Of a stretch of 64,000 nt of DNA, positions 8,681 through 17,003 are shown piece by piece. Each line of letters opens with the position of its first letter. Position 1 is the first letter of the stretch. A model generated the notes under the pieces. That model was not told the DNA's origin. It worked only from the letters and a program-made list of their open reading frames with translations, and did not search any database. The DNA comes from Cellulomonas humilata (GTDB taxonomy: Bacteria; Actinomycetota; Actinomycetes; Actinomycetales; Cellulomonadaceae), in the NCBI RefSeq assembly GCF_030814415.1, contig NZ_JAUSVB010000001.1, forward strand, positions 1-64,000, in the 5' to 3' direction. Made by a program: the position numbers and the translations under genes.

Positions 8681-9522
8681 CGGGACGAGCCTAGGACGCC
8701 CTCGGCCAGGGCACCCGCGAGGTCCAGCACGTCGGCGACGCCGTCGTCGGCGTTCGAGGCGCAGCGGCGGGTCGCAGCCGCGAGGACCGTCGGGTGCGCG
8801 TTGGCCACGGCGAACGACGTCCCCGCCCAGCCGAGCATCGACAGGTCGTTGCGAGCGTCACCGACCGCCCAGACGTCCGCCGGGTCGATACCGCGAGTGG
8901 CCGCCCAGTCCGCGAGCGTCGCGGCCTTGGTGATACCCGGGCCGGAGATCTCCCCCAGCCCTTCGGCTCCCGAGTCGGCGACGATCGCCAGGTCGCCGAC
9001 GACGACGGCGAGCTCGTCGGAATAGGCGTCGCTCGGTGGACGTGTGCTGCGGACCAGCAGCTTGAACGTCGACGGGCCGAGGACGTCCTCGATGCGGTCG
9101 GCCGACGGGCTGCCCGGCGGCACCGGGTGGCTGGAGCGGAACCGCGTCTCGTGGGCGAACCCGGCGGCGCGCTCCACCGCGAGGTGCACCACGTCCGGAC
9201 CGCCCCAGGCCGTGCGGATGCGGTCGGCGATGCGGCCCACCAGCTCCGGGGGCATCCCCCGCTCCGCGAGCATCCGTCCCGTGCCGACCTCGAGCACCGC
9301 GGCACCGTTCAGGCAGATGGCGACACCGTGGCCGGCGACGTGCGACGCGAGCTCCCGGAGCCAGCGCGGGGGCCGGGCGGTCACGAACACCACCTCCACC
9401 CCGGCCTCGGCTGCTCGCAGGAGTGCGGACGCGGTGCGCGGGGAGACCGTGCCGTCGGGGCGCAGCAGCGTGCCGTCCAGATCGGTGGCGACGAGCCGCG
9501 GCGCGCGCTGCTCGTGGTTCAT
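8677..9522 (-). CDS. HAD-superfamily hydrolase (Cof-type sugar-phosphatase-like)
   Basis: This 281-residue protein starts with the HAD motif I VATDLDGTLLRPDG (about 10-23), followed by VTARP (motif II), a conserved Lys region and the C-terminal motif WAVGDARNDLSMLGWAG. These are the catalytic aspartates of Mg-dependent phosphatases. The large cap between motifs II and III is that of Cof/YbiV-type enzymes, which hydrolyse sugar phosphates or nucleotide cofactors. The ATG at 9522 makes an ATGA overlap with the upstream gene; earlier in-frame starts give a basic, unconserved extension. Confidence 0.8.
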   Translation of the reverse strand: MNHEQRAPRLVATDLDGTLLRPDGTVSPRTASALLRAAEAGVEVVFVTARPPRWLRELASHVAGHGVAICLNGAAVLEVGTGRMLAERGMPPELVGRIADRIRTAWGGPDVVHLAVERAAGFAHETRFRSSHPVPPGSPSADRIEDVLGPSTFKLLVRSTRPPSDAYSDELAVVVGDLAIVADSGAEGLGEISGPGITKAATLADWAATRGIDPADVWAVGDARNDLSMLGWAGTSFAVANAHPTVLAAATRRCASNADDGVADVLDLAGALAEGVLGSSR

Positions 9523-9818
9523 CGGCGGGTCGGTCCGCGGCGGGCGCGGGCCTGCCAGCACGAGGTGTGCCAGTGGCGGCGGTCGTCGAGGGCCTCGCCG
9601 AACAGCCCGTCGGTGCGCCACGCGACGACGTGGGCGGTCCCGGCGCTCACCAGCTGGTCACATCCGGGGCACCGGTACTCGCGGTCGGACCCGCGGACCT
9701 GCTGGACCGTCCACTCGCCGTCGGCTCCGGACTCCGAGCGCCGGCCGCCGGTCGCCCGGTCGACGTCGAGCTCGACGTGCTCGGCGCCGTACGGCCGCTT
9801 GGTCGATCGTCGTCCCAC
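9519..9818 (-). CDS. small zinc-ribbon-like protein
   Basis: This protein of about 99 residues has CPGCDQLV and, 30 residues later, HWHTSCW. The Cys/His spacing suggests one bound zinc, as in small actinobacterial proteins often labelled ATP/GTP-binding. The GTG at 9818 was preferred to the GTG at 9836 because GGGGAGG lies eight bases upstream of it and because MGRRSTKRPYG is a typical beginning. It is the first gene of a four-gene leftward operon. Confidence 0.65.
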   Translation of the reverse strand: MGRRSTKRPYGAEHVELDVDRATGGRRSESGADGEWTVQQVRGSDREYRCPGCDQLVSAGTAHVVAWRTDGLFGEALDDRRHWHTSCWQARARRGPTRR

Positions 9819-9909
9819 CGGTCCATCCTCCCCCACCGACTCAGGACGTCCGCACGATCGCGCGCCCAGACGACCGAATGCGCGGACGTTGCGGGTTCAT
9901 GGAGCGGGA

Positions 9910-9949
9910 GTCCGAGCGTGTAGGGGCTATAGCAACCTCTTGCTCGGAC
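9910..9949. promoter_or_regulatory. nested inverted repeats upstream of the hydrolase operon
   Basis: GTCCGAGC (9910-9917) and GCTCGGAC (9942-9949) form a perfect 8-bp inverted repeat. It encloses the palindrome GCTATAGC (9926-9933). The element sits about 90 bases upstream of the leftward zinc-ribbon gene and just past the GH1 terminator. An operator or 5'-leader structure is possible; nothing identifies the regulator. Confidence 0.4.
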
Positions 9950-9968
9950 GTTGTGGGTGGGGACAGCG

Positions 9969-10003
9969 CGACGGCCGAGCTCCCCGTGGGGGCTCGGCCG
10001 TCG
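9969..10003 (-). terminator. terminator of the GH1 gene
   Basis: CGACGGCCGAGC (9969-9980) pairs perfectly with GCTCGGCCGTCG (9992-10003), eight bases past the GH1 stop. The stem is 12 bp with an 11-base loop. There is no U-tract, which is common in high-G+C actinobacteria. Confidence 0.6.
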
Positions 10004-10011
10004 GCAGTGGG

Positions 10012-11454
10012 TCAGAGGGCTGCGGACTCCGGGGTCGGGATCGTCTTCGTGCGCAGGAGCTCGCGGTACCAGAGGCCCGAGTCCTTCACGGTGCGCTCGA
10101 GGGTGTCGTAGTCGACGCGGACCACGCCGAAGCGACGGTCGTAGCCGTACGACCACTCGAAGTTGTCCATGAGCGACCAGACGAAGTAGCCGCGCACGTC
10201 GGCGCCGCGCTCGATGGCCTCGCCGACGGCGTCGATGTGGTCGTGCAGGTACGCGACGCGGTCGGCGTCGTGCACGCGGCCGTCGGCGCTGACCTCGTCG
10301 TAGAACGCGGCGCCGTTCTCGGTGATGGCCATGGGCAGGCTCGGGTAGCGGTCGCGGATCTCGAGGAGCAGGTCCACGAGGCCCTGCGGCTCGATGTTCC
10401 AGCCCATCGCGGTGTGCGGGCCGGGCTGCGGGAGCCACTCGACGGACGTCGCGCCGACCCACGGGCTGTTCGCTGAGGACCGGTGGCCGTCGGGACCCGG
10501 GGTGCCGTCGCCGCCGGCGGGCGTGCCGTGCTGGACCCGACCGGTGGAGTAGTAGTTCACGCCGAGCAGCGCGAGCGGCACCTTGATGACGTCGAGGTCG
10601 CCTTCCTGCACGAAGGACCAGTCGGTGATGTGCTCGGTGTCGGCGAAGACCGCCTTGGGGTACTCACCGTCGAGCATCGGGCCCAGGAACACCTCGTTGG
10701 CGATGGTGTCGATGCGGCGCTTGGCCTCGATGTCCGCCGGGGAGTCGGACGCGGCGCGGGTGACGTGCAGGTTGAGGGTCACCGAGATCGGGGTGTCCTC
10801 GCCGAGCACGTCCTTGATCGCCCGGCCGGCGAGGCCGTGACCGAGGTTGAGGTGGTGGACGGCGGCGAGCGCGGCGGCGTCGTCGGTCACGCCGGGGGCG
10901 TGCACGCCCGACGCGTAGCCGAGAAACGCCGAGCACCACGGCTCGTTGAGCGTGGTCCACACGTGGATCCGGTCGCCCAGGACCTCGGCCAGCTTGCGCG
11001 CGTACGCGCCGAAGTTGACGGCGGTCTGGCGGTTGGCCCAGCCGCCCTCGTCCTCGAGCGGCTGCGGGAGGTCCCAGTGGTAGAGCGTCGCGACGGGCTT
11101 GATGCCGGCGGCGATGAGGCGGTCCGCGAGGTCGACGTAGAAGTCGAGACCGGCCTGGTTGAACTCGCCCGAGCCGGTGGGCTGGACGCGGGGCCACGCG
11201 ATCGAGAACCGGTAGGCCTGCAGCCCGAGGTCCTTCATGATCGCGACGTCCTGCTCGACGCGGTGGTAGTGGTCGGCCGCGACGTCGCCGGTGTCGCCGT
11301 CGAGCACCTTGCCGGGCGTGCGGGAGAACGTGTCCCAGATGGACGGGCCGCGACCGTCCTCGTCGAACGCCCCCTCGATCTGGTACGAGGCGGTGGCCGA
11401 GCCCCAGAGGAAGTCGGAGGGGAACTGGCGTCCGGAGGGGCGCGAGGTCGTCAT
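10012..11454 (-). CDS. GH1 family beta-glucosidase
   Basis: This 480-residue protein is a cytoplasmic GH1 beta-glucosidase. It begins with [15 protein letters not shown] (about 15-29), carries the acid/base Glu in TTLNEPW (E171) and the nucleophile Glu in ITENGAAF (E379), and ends with [17 protein letters not shown]. The length is normal for the family. It releases glucose from imported cello- or xylogluco-oligosaccharides. ATG 11454 has AAGGA upstream; an earlier in-frame start adds only an Arg/Pro-rich leader. The 141 bases upstream carry two different operator-like sequences, so it probably has its own control although it lies downstream of GH31. Confidence 0.93.
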   Translation of the reverse strand: MTTSRPSGRQFPSDFLWGSATASYQIEGAFDEDGRGPSIWDTFSRTPGKVLDGDTGDVAADHYHRVEQDVAIMKDLGLQAYRFSIAWPRVQPTGSGEFNQAGLDFYVDLADRLIAAGIKPVATLYHWDLPQPLEDEGGWANRQTAVNFGAYARKLAEVLGDRIHVWTTLNEPWCSAFLGYASGVHAPGVTDDAAALAAVHHLNLGHGLAGRAIKDVLGEDTPISVTLNLHVTRAASDSPADIEAKRRIDTIANEVFLGPMLDGEYPKAVFADTEHITDWSFVQEGDLDVIKVPLALLGVNYYSTGRVQHGTPAGGDGTPGPDGHRSSANSPWVGATSVEWLPQPGPHTAMGWNIEPQGLVDLLLEIRDRYPSLPMAITENGAAFYDEVSADGRVHDADRVAYLHDHIDAVGEAIERGADVRGYFVWSLMDNFEWSYGYDRRFGVVRVDYDTLERTVKDSGLWYRELLRTKTIPTPESAAL

Positions 11455-11494
11455 AGGGATGTTCCTTCGGTCGGGCGGAGGTCGTCGGTGACCG

Positions 11495-11508
11495 TGGGAG
11501 CGCAACCA
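11495..11508. promoter_or_regulatory. CelR-like operator upstream of GH1
   Basis: TGGGAGCGCAACCA matches 12 of 14 bases of TGGGAGCGCTCCCA, the site bound by CelR, the cellobiose-responsive LacI-family repressor of Thermobifida and relatives. It lies about 40 bases before the GH1 start. The left half is perfect and the right half carries two mismatches. Confidence 0.45.
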
Positions 11509-11539
11509 CGCGCGATCCGAACGGTCGGGTACAGAAAGA

Positions 11540-11553
11540 TCGAATCGATACGA
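11540..11553. promoter_or_regulatory. LacI-type operator O1 (GH1)
   Basis: TCGAATCGATACGA has a central CG and matches 12 of 14 bases of the operator at 20780. It lies in the GH1 promoter region, 86 bases from the start codon. It is probably read by the LacI protein encoded at 14043. Confidence 0.5.
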
Positions 11554-11595
11554 TACACGGTACCGGCCCGCCGGAACAGCCCGGTCTCGCCCGGC

Positions 11596-13863
11596 TCAGT
11601 CTCCGATCGGCAGGGTCACGACGTCCTGGCCGGCGTCGGCCGCGACCGTCGCGCCGCCCGCCACGGCGACCGACCACGGCGCGTCCGTACCCCTCGCCTC
11701 GACGCGGACCGTCGACCCGTCCCGGGTCACGACGAAGCTCGCGTCGCCCACCCGTGTCACGGAGCGGTGGCCGTCGGCGAGCTCGACGAGGCGCAGCGTG
11801 ACGCCGTCGGCCCAGTCGTAGTCCGGCCGGTCCGAGCGGGCGCCGACGGGCAGCACGCTGTCCGGGCGGACGTACAGGGGCAGCGACAGGTAGCCGTGCC
11901 GCTCGCGGACCCAGCGCGGTCCGGACACCTGGTCGCCGGTGAGCAGCGACGTCCACGTGCCCTCGGGGAGGTAGACGTCGACGTCCCCGTCCGCGGTGAA
12001 CACGGGAGCGACGAGCAGGTTCTCGCCGAGCATGTACTGCGTGTCGACGGTCGCCGCGCCCGGGTCGTCGGGGAACTCCAGCACCATCGGCCGCATCACG
12101 GGGACGCCGGAGGTGTGGGCGTCCTGGCCCAGCCAGGCGAGGTACGGCATGAGCGAGAGCTTGAGGCGCGTGAACAGCCGCGCGACGTCGACGGCCTCCT
12201 CGTCGAACGCCCACGGCACCCGGTAGGAGTCCGAGCCGTGCAGGCGGCTGTGCGACGAGAGCAGCCCGAACGCCAGCCAGCGCTTGAACACGGCCGCGTC
12301 GGGCTCGCCCTCGAACCCGCCGATGTCGTGGCTCCAGAAACCGAAGCCCGACGACGCGAGCGACAGCCCGCCGCGCAGGGTCTCCGCCATCGACACGAAC
12401 GTGGACTCGCTGTCGCCGCCCCAGTGCACCGGGAACTGCTGGCCCCCCGCAGTGGCCGACCGGGCGAACAGCACGGCCTCACCCTCGCCACGCTCGGCCT
12501 CGAGCACGTCGAAGACCGCTCGGTTGTAGAGGTGCGTGTAGTGGTTGTGCATCCGCTCGGGGTCGGAGCCGTCGTGCCAGACGACATCCGTGGGGATCCG
12601 CTCGCCGAAGTCGGTCTTGAACGAGTCGACGCCCTGGGCCATCAGGCGCCGCAGGTAGCCCTGGTACCAGGCGAGCGCGTCGGGGTTGGTGAAGTCGACG
12701 AGTCCCATGCCGGACTGCCACTGGTCCGTCTGCCAGACCGTGCCGTCGGCCCGGGTCACCAGGTAGCCGGCCGCGCGGCCCTCGTCGAACAGTGCGGAGC
12801 GCTGCGCGATGTACGGGTTGATCCAGACGCAGACCTTCAGACCCTTGGCGTGCAGCCGCGCCAGGAGCCCCTCGGGGTCCGGGAACGTAGCGGGATCCCA
12901 CGTGAAGTCGGTCCAGTGGTACGCCCGCATCCAGAAGCAGTCGAAGTGGAAGACGCTCAGCGGCAGCCCGCGCTCGGCCATGCCGTCGACGAACGACATC
13001 ACGGTCGCCTCGTCGTACTGCGTGGTGAACGACGTCGACAGCCACAGCCCGTACGACCACGCCGGGACCTGTGCCGGGCGGCCGGTCAGCGCGGTGTAGC
13101 GGCGCAGCACGTCCTTGGGCGTCGGGCCGTGGATGACGTAGTACTCGAGGGCCTCGCCGGCGACGGAGAACTGCGTGCGGGAGACGGCCTCGGAGCCGAC
13201 CTCGAACGAGACGAGCCCTGGGTGGTCGACGAACACGCCGTAGCCCGCGTCCGACAAGTAGAACGGCACGTTCTTGTACGCCTGCTCGCTGGCCGTGCCG
13301 CCGTCCTCGTTCCAGATGTCGACGGACTGCCCGTTCTTCACGAACGCGCCGAACCGCTCCCCCAGCCCGTAGACGTGCTCGCGGACGCCGAGGCCGAGCT
13401 GCTCGTGCACGTAGGCGTCGCCGCGGGCGTCGGTCACCACGCCGACGGAGCGGGCGGTCGACGAGGTCAGCACCCTGCCGTCGGCCTCGAACTCCACGTT
13501 CCAGGCGCCGCGCGTGGAGACGCGCGCGGTCAGGGCTCCGGAGCGGAAGGTCGCGACGCCGTCCGCGGCGTCCTCAGCCTCGACCACCTTGATGTCCGCT
13601 GGGGTCCGGGTCAGGGCGAAGGACGGACCCCGGTCGACGCCGCCGCGGTGGTGCTCGATGCGCACGCCGATCACGTCGTCCATCGGGCTGTGGAACGAGA
13701 CCGTGACGAGCGCCCTGTTGAGGGTGTCGCCGCGGGACGTGAGCGGCACCGTCGAGGCGTACACGGTCAGGGACTCCTCGCCCACGACGACGTCCGCGAT
13801 CTCGCGCGGTCGCAGGACCGTGACGCCCGGAAGGTGCTGCCAGTAGCCGTCCGTGAACTTCAT
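11596..13863 (-). CDS. GH31 alpha-xylosidase (YicI-like)
   Basis: This 755-residue protein matches YicI-type GH31 alpha-xylosidases in length and layout. FHFDCFWMRAYHWTDFTW precedes the nucleophile in FKTDFGERIPTDV (D418) and the acid/base in WGGDSEST (D484). The KTDFGE variant is typical of alpha-xylosidases, unlike the alpha-glucosidase WxDMNE motif. There is no signal peptide, so it should trim xylose from imported oligosaccharides. It is divergent from lacI and shares an operator with it. Its ATG overlaps a TGA of the open frame on the same strand at 13860-13862 (see GH42). Confidence 0.9.
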   Translation of the reverse strand: MKFTDGYWQHLPGVTVLRPREIADVVVGEESLTVYASTVPLTSRGDTLNRALVTVSFHSPMDDVIGVRIEHHRGGVDRGPSFALTRTPADIKVVEAEDAADGVATFRSGALTARVSTRGAWNVEFEADGRVLTSSTARSVGVVTDARGDAYVHEQLGLGVREHVYGLGERFGAFVKNGQSVDIWNEDGGTASEQAYKNVPFYLSDAGYGVFVDHPGLVSFEVGSEAVSRTQFSVAGEALEYYVIHGPTPKDVLRRYTALTGRPAQVPAWSYGLWLSTSFTTQYDEATVMSFVDGMAERGLPLSVFHFDCFWMRAYHWTDFTWDPATFPDPEGLLARLHAKGLKVCVWINPYIAQRSALFDEGRAAGYLVTRADGTVWQTDQWQSGMGLVDFTNPDALAWYQGYLRRLMAQGVDSFKTDFGERIPTDVVWHDGSDPERMHNHYTHLYNRAVFDVLEAERGEGEAVLFARSATAGGQQFPVHWGGDSESTFVSMAETLRGGLSLASSGFGFWSHDIGGFEGEPDAAVFKRWLAFGLLSSHSRLHGSDSYRVPWAFDEEAVDVARLFTRLKLSLMPYLAWLGQDAHTSGVPVMRPMVLEFPDDPGAATVDTQYMLGENLLVAPVFTADGDVDVYLPEGTWTSLLTGDQVSGPRWVRERHGYLSLPLYVRPDSVLPVGARSDRPDYDWADGVTLRLVELADGHRSVTRVGDASFVVTRDGSTVRVEARGTDAPWSVAVAGGATVAADAGQDVVTLPIGD

Positions 13864-16800
13864 CGTGGCGCCTTCGCGTCGTGGGTCAGAGGACCGGTTC
13901 CTTCATCGAAGCGTTTCGATGCTGGTATTACGTTAAAGGGCAGCGTGAACGCTGTCCAGGATGGTGGACTGACGGCCGTCGTTTCGACGGCGGTTCGACT
14001 CGCTAGGGTGTCCCCGGCGGGTGGCGACGAGGGGATGACGAGATGGCGACGATCGACGACGTGGCGCGCGTGGCCGGGGTCTCCGTGTCGACCGTGTCCT
14101 ACACGTTCTCCGGCAAGCGACCGATCTCCGCCGAGACCCGCGCCCGCGTCGAGCGCGCCGTCCGCGAGCTCGACTACCGGCCCCACGCGGGCGCCCGTGC
14201 GCTCGCGTCGCAGCGCACCCAGGTCCTCGCCCTCATGGCGCCGCTGCGCGTCGACGTCAACGTCGGCGTGATCATGCAGTTCGTCACCGGCGTCGTCACT
14301 CGTGCGCAGTCGTTCAAGCACGACGTCCTGCTGCTCACCCAGGACGACCACGACGGGATCGAGCGGGTCGCGGCCGGCTCCATGGTCGACGCCGTGATCA
14401 TGATGGACGTCGAGGCCGAGGACCCCCGGCTGCCCATCCTGCGCAAGCAGCGCCAGCCCGCCGTGCTCATCGGGCTGCCGCGCGACGCCACCGGGTTCTC
14501 CTGCGTCGACCTGGACTTCGAGGCGGCCGGACGGTCCGCGGTGGCCCACCTCGCCGGGCTCGGGCACCGGCAGATCGCCCTCATCGGCTCCCCCCGGGCG
14601 GTGCTCAGCCGCCGGACCACCTACGCCGCCCGCCTGGTGCGCGGGTTCACTCAGGAGTCCGCGCGCCTCGGCCTCGACGCGGTCTTCGAGACCTGCGAGT
14701 CCTCCCACAGCGGCGCCATCGAGGCCGTCGACCAGGTGCTGGCGGCCCTGCCGGGCGTCACGGCCGTCATCGTGCACAACGAGGTCGCCCTGCCCGCGGT
14801 GCTCGAGACGCTGCGGTCCCGCGGCAAGGACGTGCCCCGGGACATCTCCGTCGTCGCCGTCTGCCCGGAGGACGTGGCCCTCGGGCAGACCCAGGCCCTG
14901 ACCGCCGTCGACCTGCCGGCGCACACCATCGGCGCCGTCGCGGTCGACATGGCGATCGGCCGGCTCACGGGCGACCAGCCCGCCGAGACCCGCCTCCTCG
15001 CGCCGGTCCTGACCACGCGGAGCAGCACTGCTCCCCCGCCCCGCTAGCACCGCGGCACCGCCGGCGGCGAGCCGCAGCACCCCGTCCACGTCAGTGGCCG
15101 TCAGCAGGTCGCGGCCCGTCCACGCCAGCTCCGCGGCGGTCTCCCCGTGGTTGAGCGCGAACAGCAGCCCGCCGCGCAGTGCGACCTCGACCCCCTCCGG
15201 CACGCTCGGGACCGGCGGCACCACACCGGCAGAAGCGACGCAGTCCGCCACGATCGCGGCGAGCACCGGTGCGGGCGGCACGGTCGAGACGTACCACGCG
15301 CTGCCGTGGCGGAGGATCGCCGGGCGGCCGTCGAGGCCCGCACCGCCGTAGGCGGCGAGAACCTCGGCACCGTCCGCCGTCAGGTGCTCCGACCAGAGGG
15401 AGGCGGTGAAGGCGCCGTACTGCGCGGAGCGCACCGGGACGCCGGCCGCCGGCAGTGGCCGGTGCTGCTCGCCGGACACCCCGAGCACGTCGGCCCACGG
15501 CACCGGGAAGCGACCCTGCCGGATGCGCTGGTCCTCGTCGGCGATCCCGCTGAACGGGCCGACCAGCAGCGTGCCGCCCCGCGACGCCACGCGCGCGAGG
15601 TTCGCGGCGTCCGCGTCGGAGACGAGGTGCAGGAACGGCACGACGACCAGGTCGTACCGGTCGAGGTCGGCTCCCGGAGGCACGACGTCGGTCGCGATGC
15701 CCGCCCGCCAGAACGGCTCGTGGTACGCCGCGAGCTGGTCCGGGACGCGCAGGTGCGTGCTCGGCACCGAGTCCGCCTCACCGGCCCACAGCGACGGCCA
15801 GTCGAAGACCAACGCGACGCGGGCGTCCACCGCGGTGCCGACGACGGACCGCAGCCGGCCCAGCAACCGGCCCTGCTCGCGGACGGCGCGATGCAGGTCG
15901 GTGTCCGGGCCGGCGTGCGGGAGCATCGCCGAGTGGAACCGCTCGGAGCCCTGCGCCGAGGCCCGCCACTGGAAGTAGCAGACCGCGTCCGCGCCGTGCG
16001 CGACCGCGCGCAGCGAGTCCCGCAGCATCCCGCCGTCCGGCTTGGGCAGGTTGTGCGGGCGCCAGCTCACCGCGCCGGCCGCCTGCTCGAGCAGGGCCCA
16101 GGGGCGGCCGCCGCCGATCCCGCGCGTCAGGTCGTGGGTGAGCGCGGCCCGCGCGGGGGCCGCCGGGTCGGCCGGGTCGGCGTAGTGGTCGTCGGCGACG
16201 ACGTCGAGGTCGTCCGCCCAGGAGAACTGGTCGACCAGCGGGAAGAAGCCCATCGCGTTCGTCGTGACGGGAGCCGTCGAGGAGGCGCGGATGATCTCCG
16301 CCTGCAGGCGGTACACGTCGCGCAGCTGGTCGGAGGTGAACCGCCGGAAGTCCAGCAGCTGCGTCGGGTTGTGCACGTAGGGGGCGGCGCGCGGCGGGAC
16401 GATCTCCTGCCAGTCGTCGTAGCGCTGGCTCCAGAACGCCGTCCCCCAGGCACGGTTGAGGGCGTCGAGGTCGCCGTACCGGGCTTCCAGCCAGAAACGG
16501 AACCGGTCCGCGCACAGGTCGCAGAAGCACGCCTGCCCGAACTCGTTGCCCACGTGCCACATCGCGACGGCGGGGTGCTCGGCGTACCGGTCGACGAGCG
16601 CGCGGACGAACAGTGCCACGCGGTCGCGGTACACGGCCGACCCCGGGCAGAACTGGTTGCGCGAGCCGACGCTCATCCGGACACCCGACGCGTCCACCGC
16701 GGAGGTCGTCGGGTCCAGCCGTGCCAGCCACGGCGGCGGCGACGCGGACGGCGTCGCCAGGTCGACCGCGACCCCGCCCTCGTGCAGCAGGTCGAGCACC

Positions 16801-17003
16801 TCGTCGAGCCAGTCCCAGCGCAGCTCGTCCGGGCGGGGCTCGAGCATCGCCCACGAGAACACCCCGACGGTCACCAGGTTGACGCCTGCCTCGCGCATGA
16901 GCGCCACGTCCTCGCGCGGCCACTGCTCCGGGTTGTAGTCGCCCCCGTACAGGATGCCGCGCTCCCGGGTCAGCGCCTCGAACGAGTTCACGCTCAACGT
17001 CAT
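13860..17003 (-). CDS. GH42 beta-galactosidase; frame lacks a stop at the family end and runs on antisense to lacI
   Basis: Residues 1 to about 650 form a complete cytoplasmic GH42 beta-galactosidase. ILYGGDYNPEQWP opens the barrel, the acid/base is in HVGNEFG (E154), the nucleophile is in LLEQAAG (E306), and a trimerisation domain and C-terminal beta domain end near DVDGVLRLAAGGAAVL. ATG 17003 overlaps the stop of the upstream permease gene. The family normally ends around 15050, but the frame has no stop there. It stays open across the reverse complement of all of lacI and its promoter to a TGA at 13860, giving 1047 codons. The last 395 or so look like translated antisense. A one-base shift near 15048 would give a TAG at once, so a lost stop, a frameshift or a sequencing error are all possible. 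Confidence 0.7.
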   Translation of the reverse strand: MTLSVNSFEALTRERGILYGGDYNPEQWPREDVALMREAGVNLVTVGVFSWAMLEPRPDELRWDWLDEVLDLLHEGGVAVDLATPSASPPPWLARLDPTTSAVDASGVRMSVGSRNQFCPGSAVYRDRVALFVRALVDRYAEHPAVAMWHVGNEFGQACFCDLCADRFRFWLEARYGDLDALNRAWGTAFWSQRYDDWQEIVPPRAAPYVHNPTQLLDFRRFTSDQLRDVYRLQAEIIRASSTAPVTTNAMGFFPLVDQFSWADDLDVVADDHYADPADPAAPARAALTHDLTRGIGGGRPWALLEQAAGAVSWRPHNLPKPDGGMLRDSLRAVAHGADAVCYFQWRASAQGSERFHSAMLPHAGPDTDLHRAVREQGRLLGRLRSVVGTAVDARVALVFDWPSLWAGEADSVPSTHLRVPDQLAAYHEPFWRAGIATDVVPPGADLDRYDLVVVPFLHLVSDADAANLARVASRGGTLLVGPFSGIADEDQRIRQGRFPVPWADVLGVSGEQHRPLPAAGVPVRSAQYGAFTASLWSEHLTADGAEVLAAYGGAGLDGRPAILRHGSAWYVSTVPPAPVLAAIVADCVASAGVVPPVPSVPEGVEVALRGGLLFALNHGETAAELAWTGRDLLTATDVDGVLRLAAGGAAVLAGRGSSAAPRGQDRREEAGLGGLVAREPADRHVDRDGADGVRRQVDGGQGLGLPEGHVLRADGDDGDVPGHVLAAGPQRLEHRGQGDLVVHDDGRDARQGRQHLVDGLDGAAVGGLAGLEDRVEAEARGLLSEPAHQAGGVGGPAAEHRPGGADEGDLPVPEPGEVGHRGPSGRLEVQVDAGEPGGVARQPDEHGGLALLAQDGQPGVLGLDVHHDHGVDHGAGRDPLDPVVVVLGEQQDVVLERLRTSDDAGDELHDHADVDVDAQRRHEGEDLGALRRERTGARVGPVVELADGALDAGAGLGGDRSLAGERVGHGRHGDPGHARHVVDRRHLVIPSSPPAGDTLASRTAVETTAVSPPSWTAFTLPFNVIPASKRFDEGTGPLTHDAKAPR
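13905..13920. promoter_or_regulatory. LacI-type operator O2 (GH31/lacI divergent region)
   Basis: ATCGAAGCGTTTCGAT is a near-perfect 16-bp palindrome (14 of 16 bases symmetric) between the divergent GH31 and lacI genes. It has the central CG typical of LacI-family sites and the same core as the sites at 20636 and 20780. Partial half-sites (TCGTTTCGA and GGTTCGA) follow at 13980-14002, before the lacI start. Confidence 0.65.
14043..15047 (+). CDS. LacI-family transcriptional regulator
   Basis: This 334-residue protein starts with the LacI helix-turn-helix TIDDVARVAGVSVSTVSYTF, followed by the hinge helix RALASQRTQVLAL and a periplasmic-binding-like sensor domain ending in a dimerisation region. 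ATG 14043 has GAGGGG nine bases upstream. It is divergent from GH31 across the operator at 13905 and lies among sugar hydrolase and uptake genes. The four similar operators in this locus make it the likely local repressor, responding to an oligosaccharide taken up by the ABC system. Confidence 0.93.
   Translation: MATIDDVARVAGVSVSTVSYTFSGKRPISAETRARVERAVRELDYRPHAGARALASQRTQVLALMAPLRVDVNVGVIMQFVTGVVTRAQSFKHDVLLLTQDDHDGIERVAAGSMVDAVIMMDVEAEDPRLPILRKQRQPAVLIGLPRDATGFSCVDLDFEAAGRSAVAHLAGLGHRQIALIGSPRAVLSRRTTYAARLVRGFTQESARLGLDAVFETCESSHSGAIEAVDQVLAALPGVTAVIVHNEVALPAVLETLRSRGKDVPRDISVVAVCPEDVALGQTQALTAVDLPAHTIGAVAVDMAIGRLTGDQPAETRLLAPVLTTRSSTAPPPR

Noticed and set aside
10483-14271. A 1262-codon open frame on the plus strand across GH1 and GH31
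   Set aside because: Both GH1 and GH31 on the other strand have intact catalytic motifs. The long frame has the composition of an antisense shadow and no start signal.
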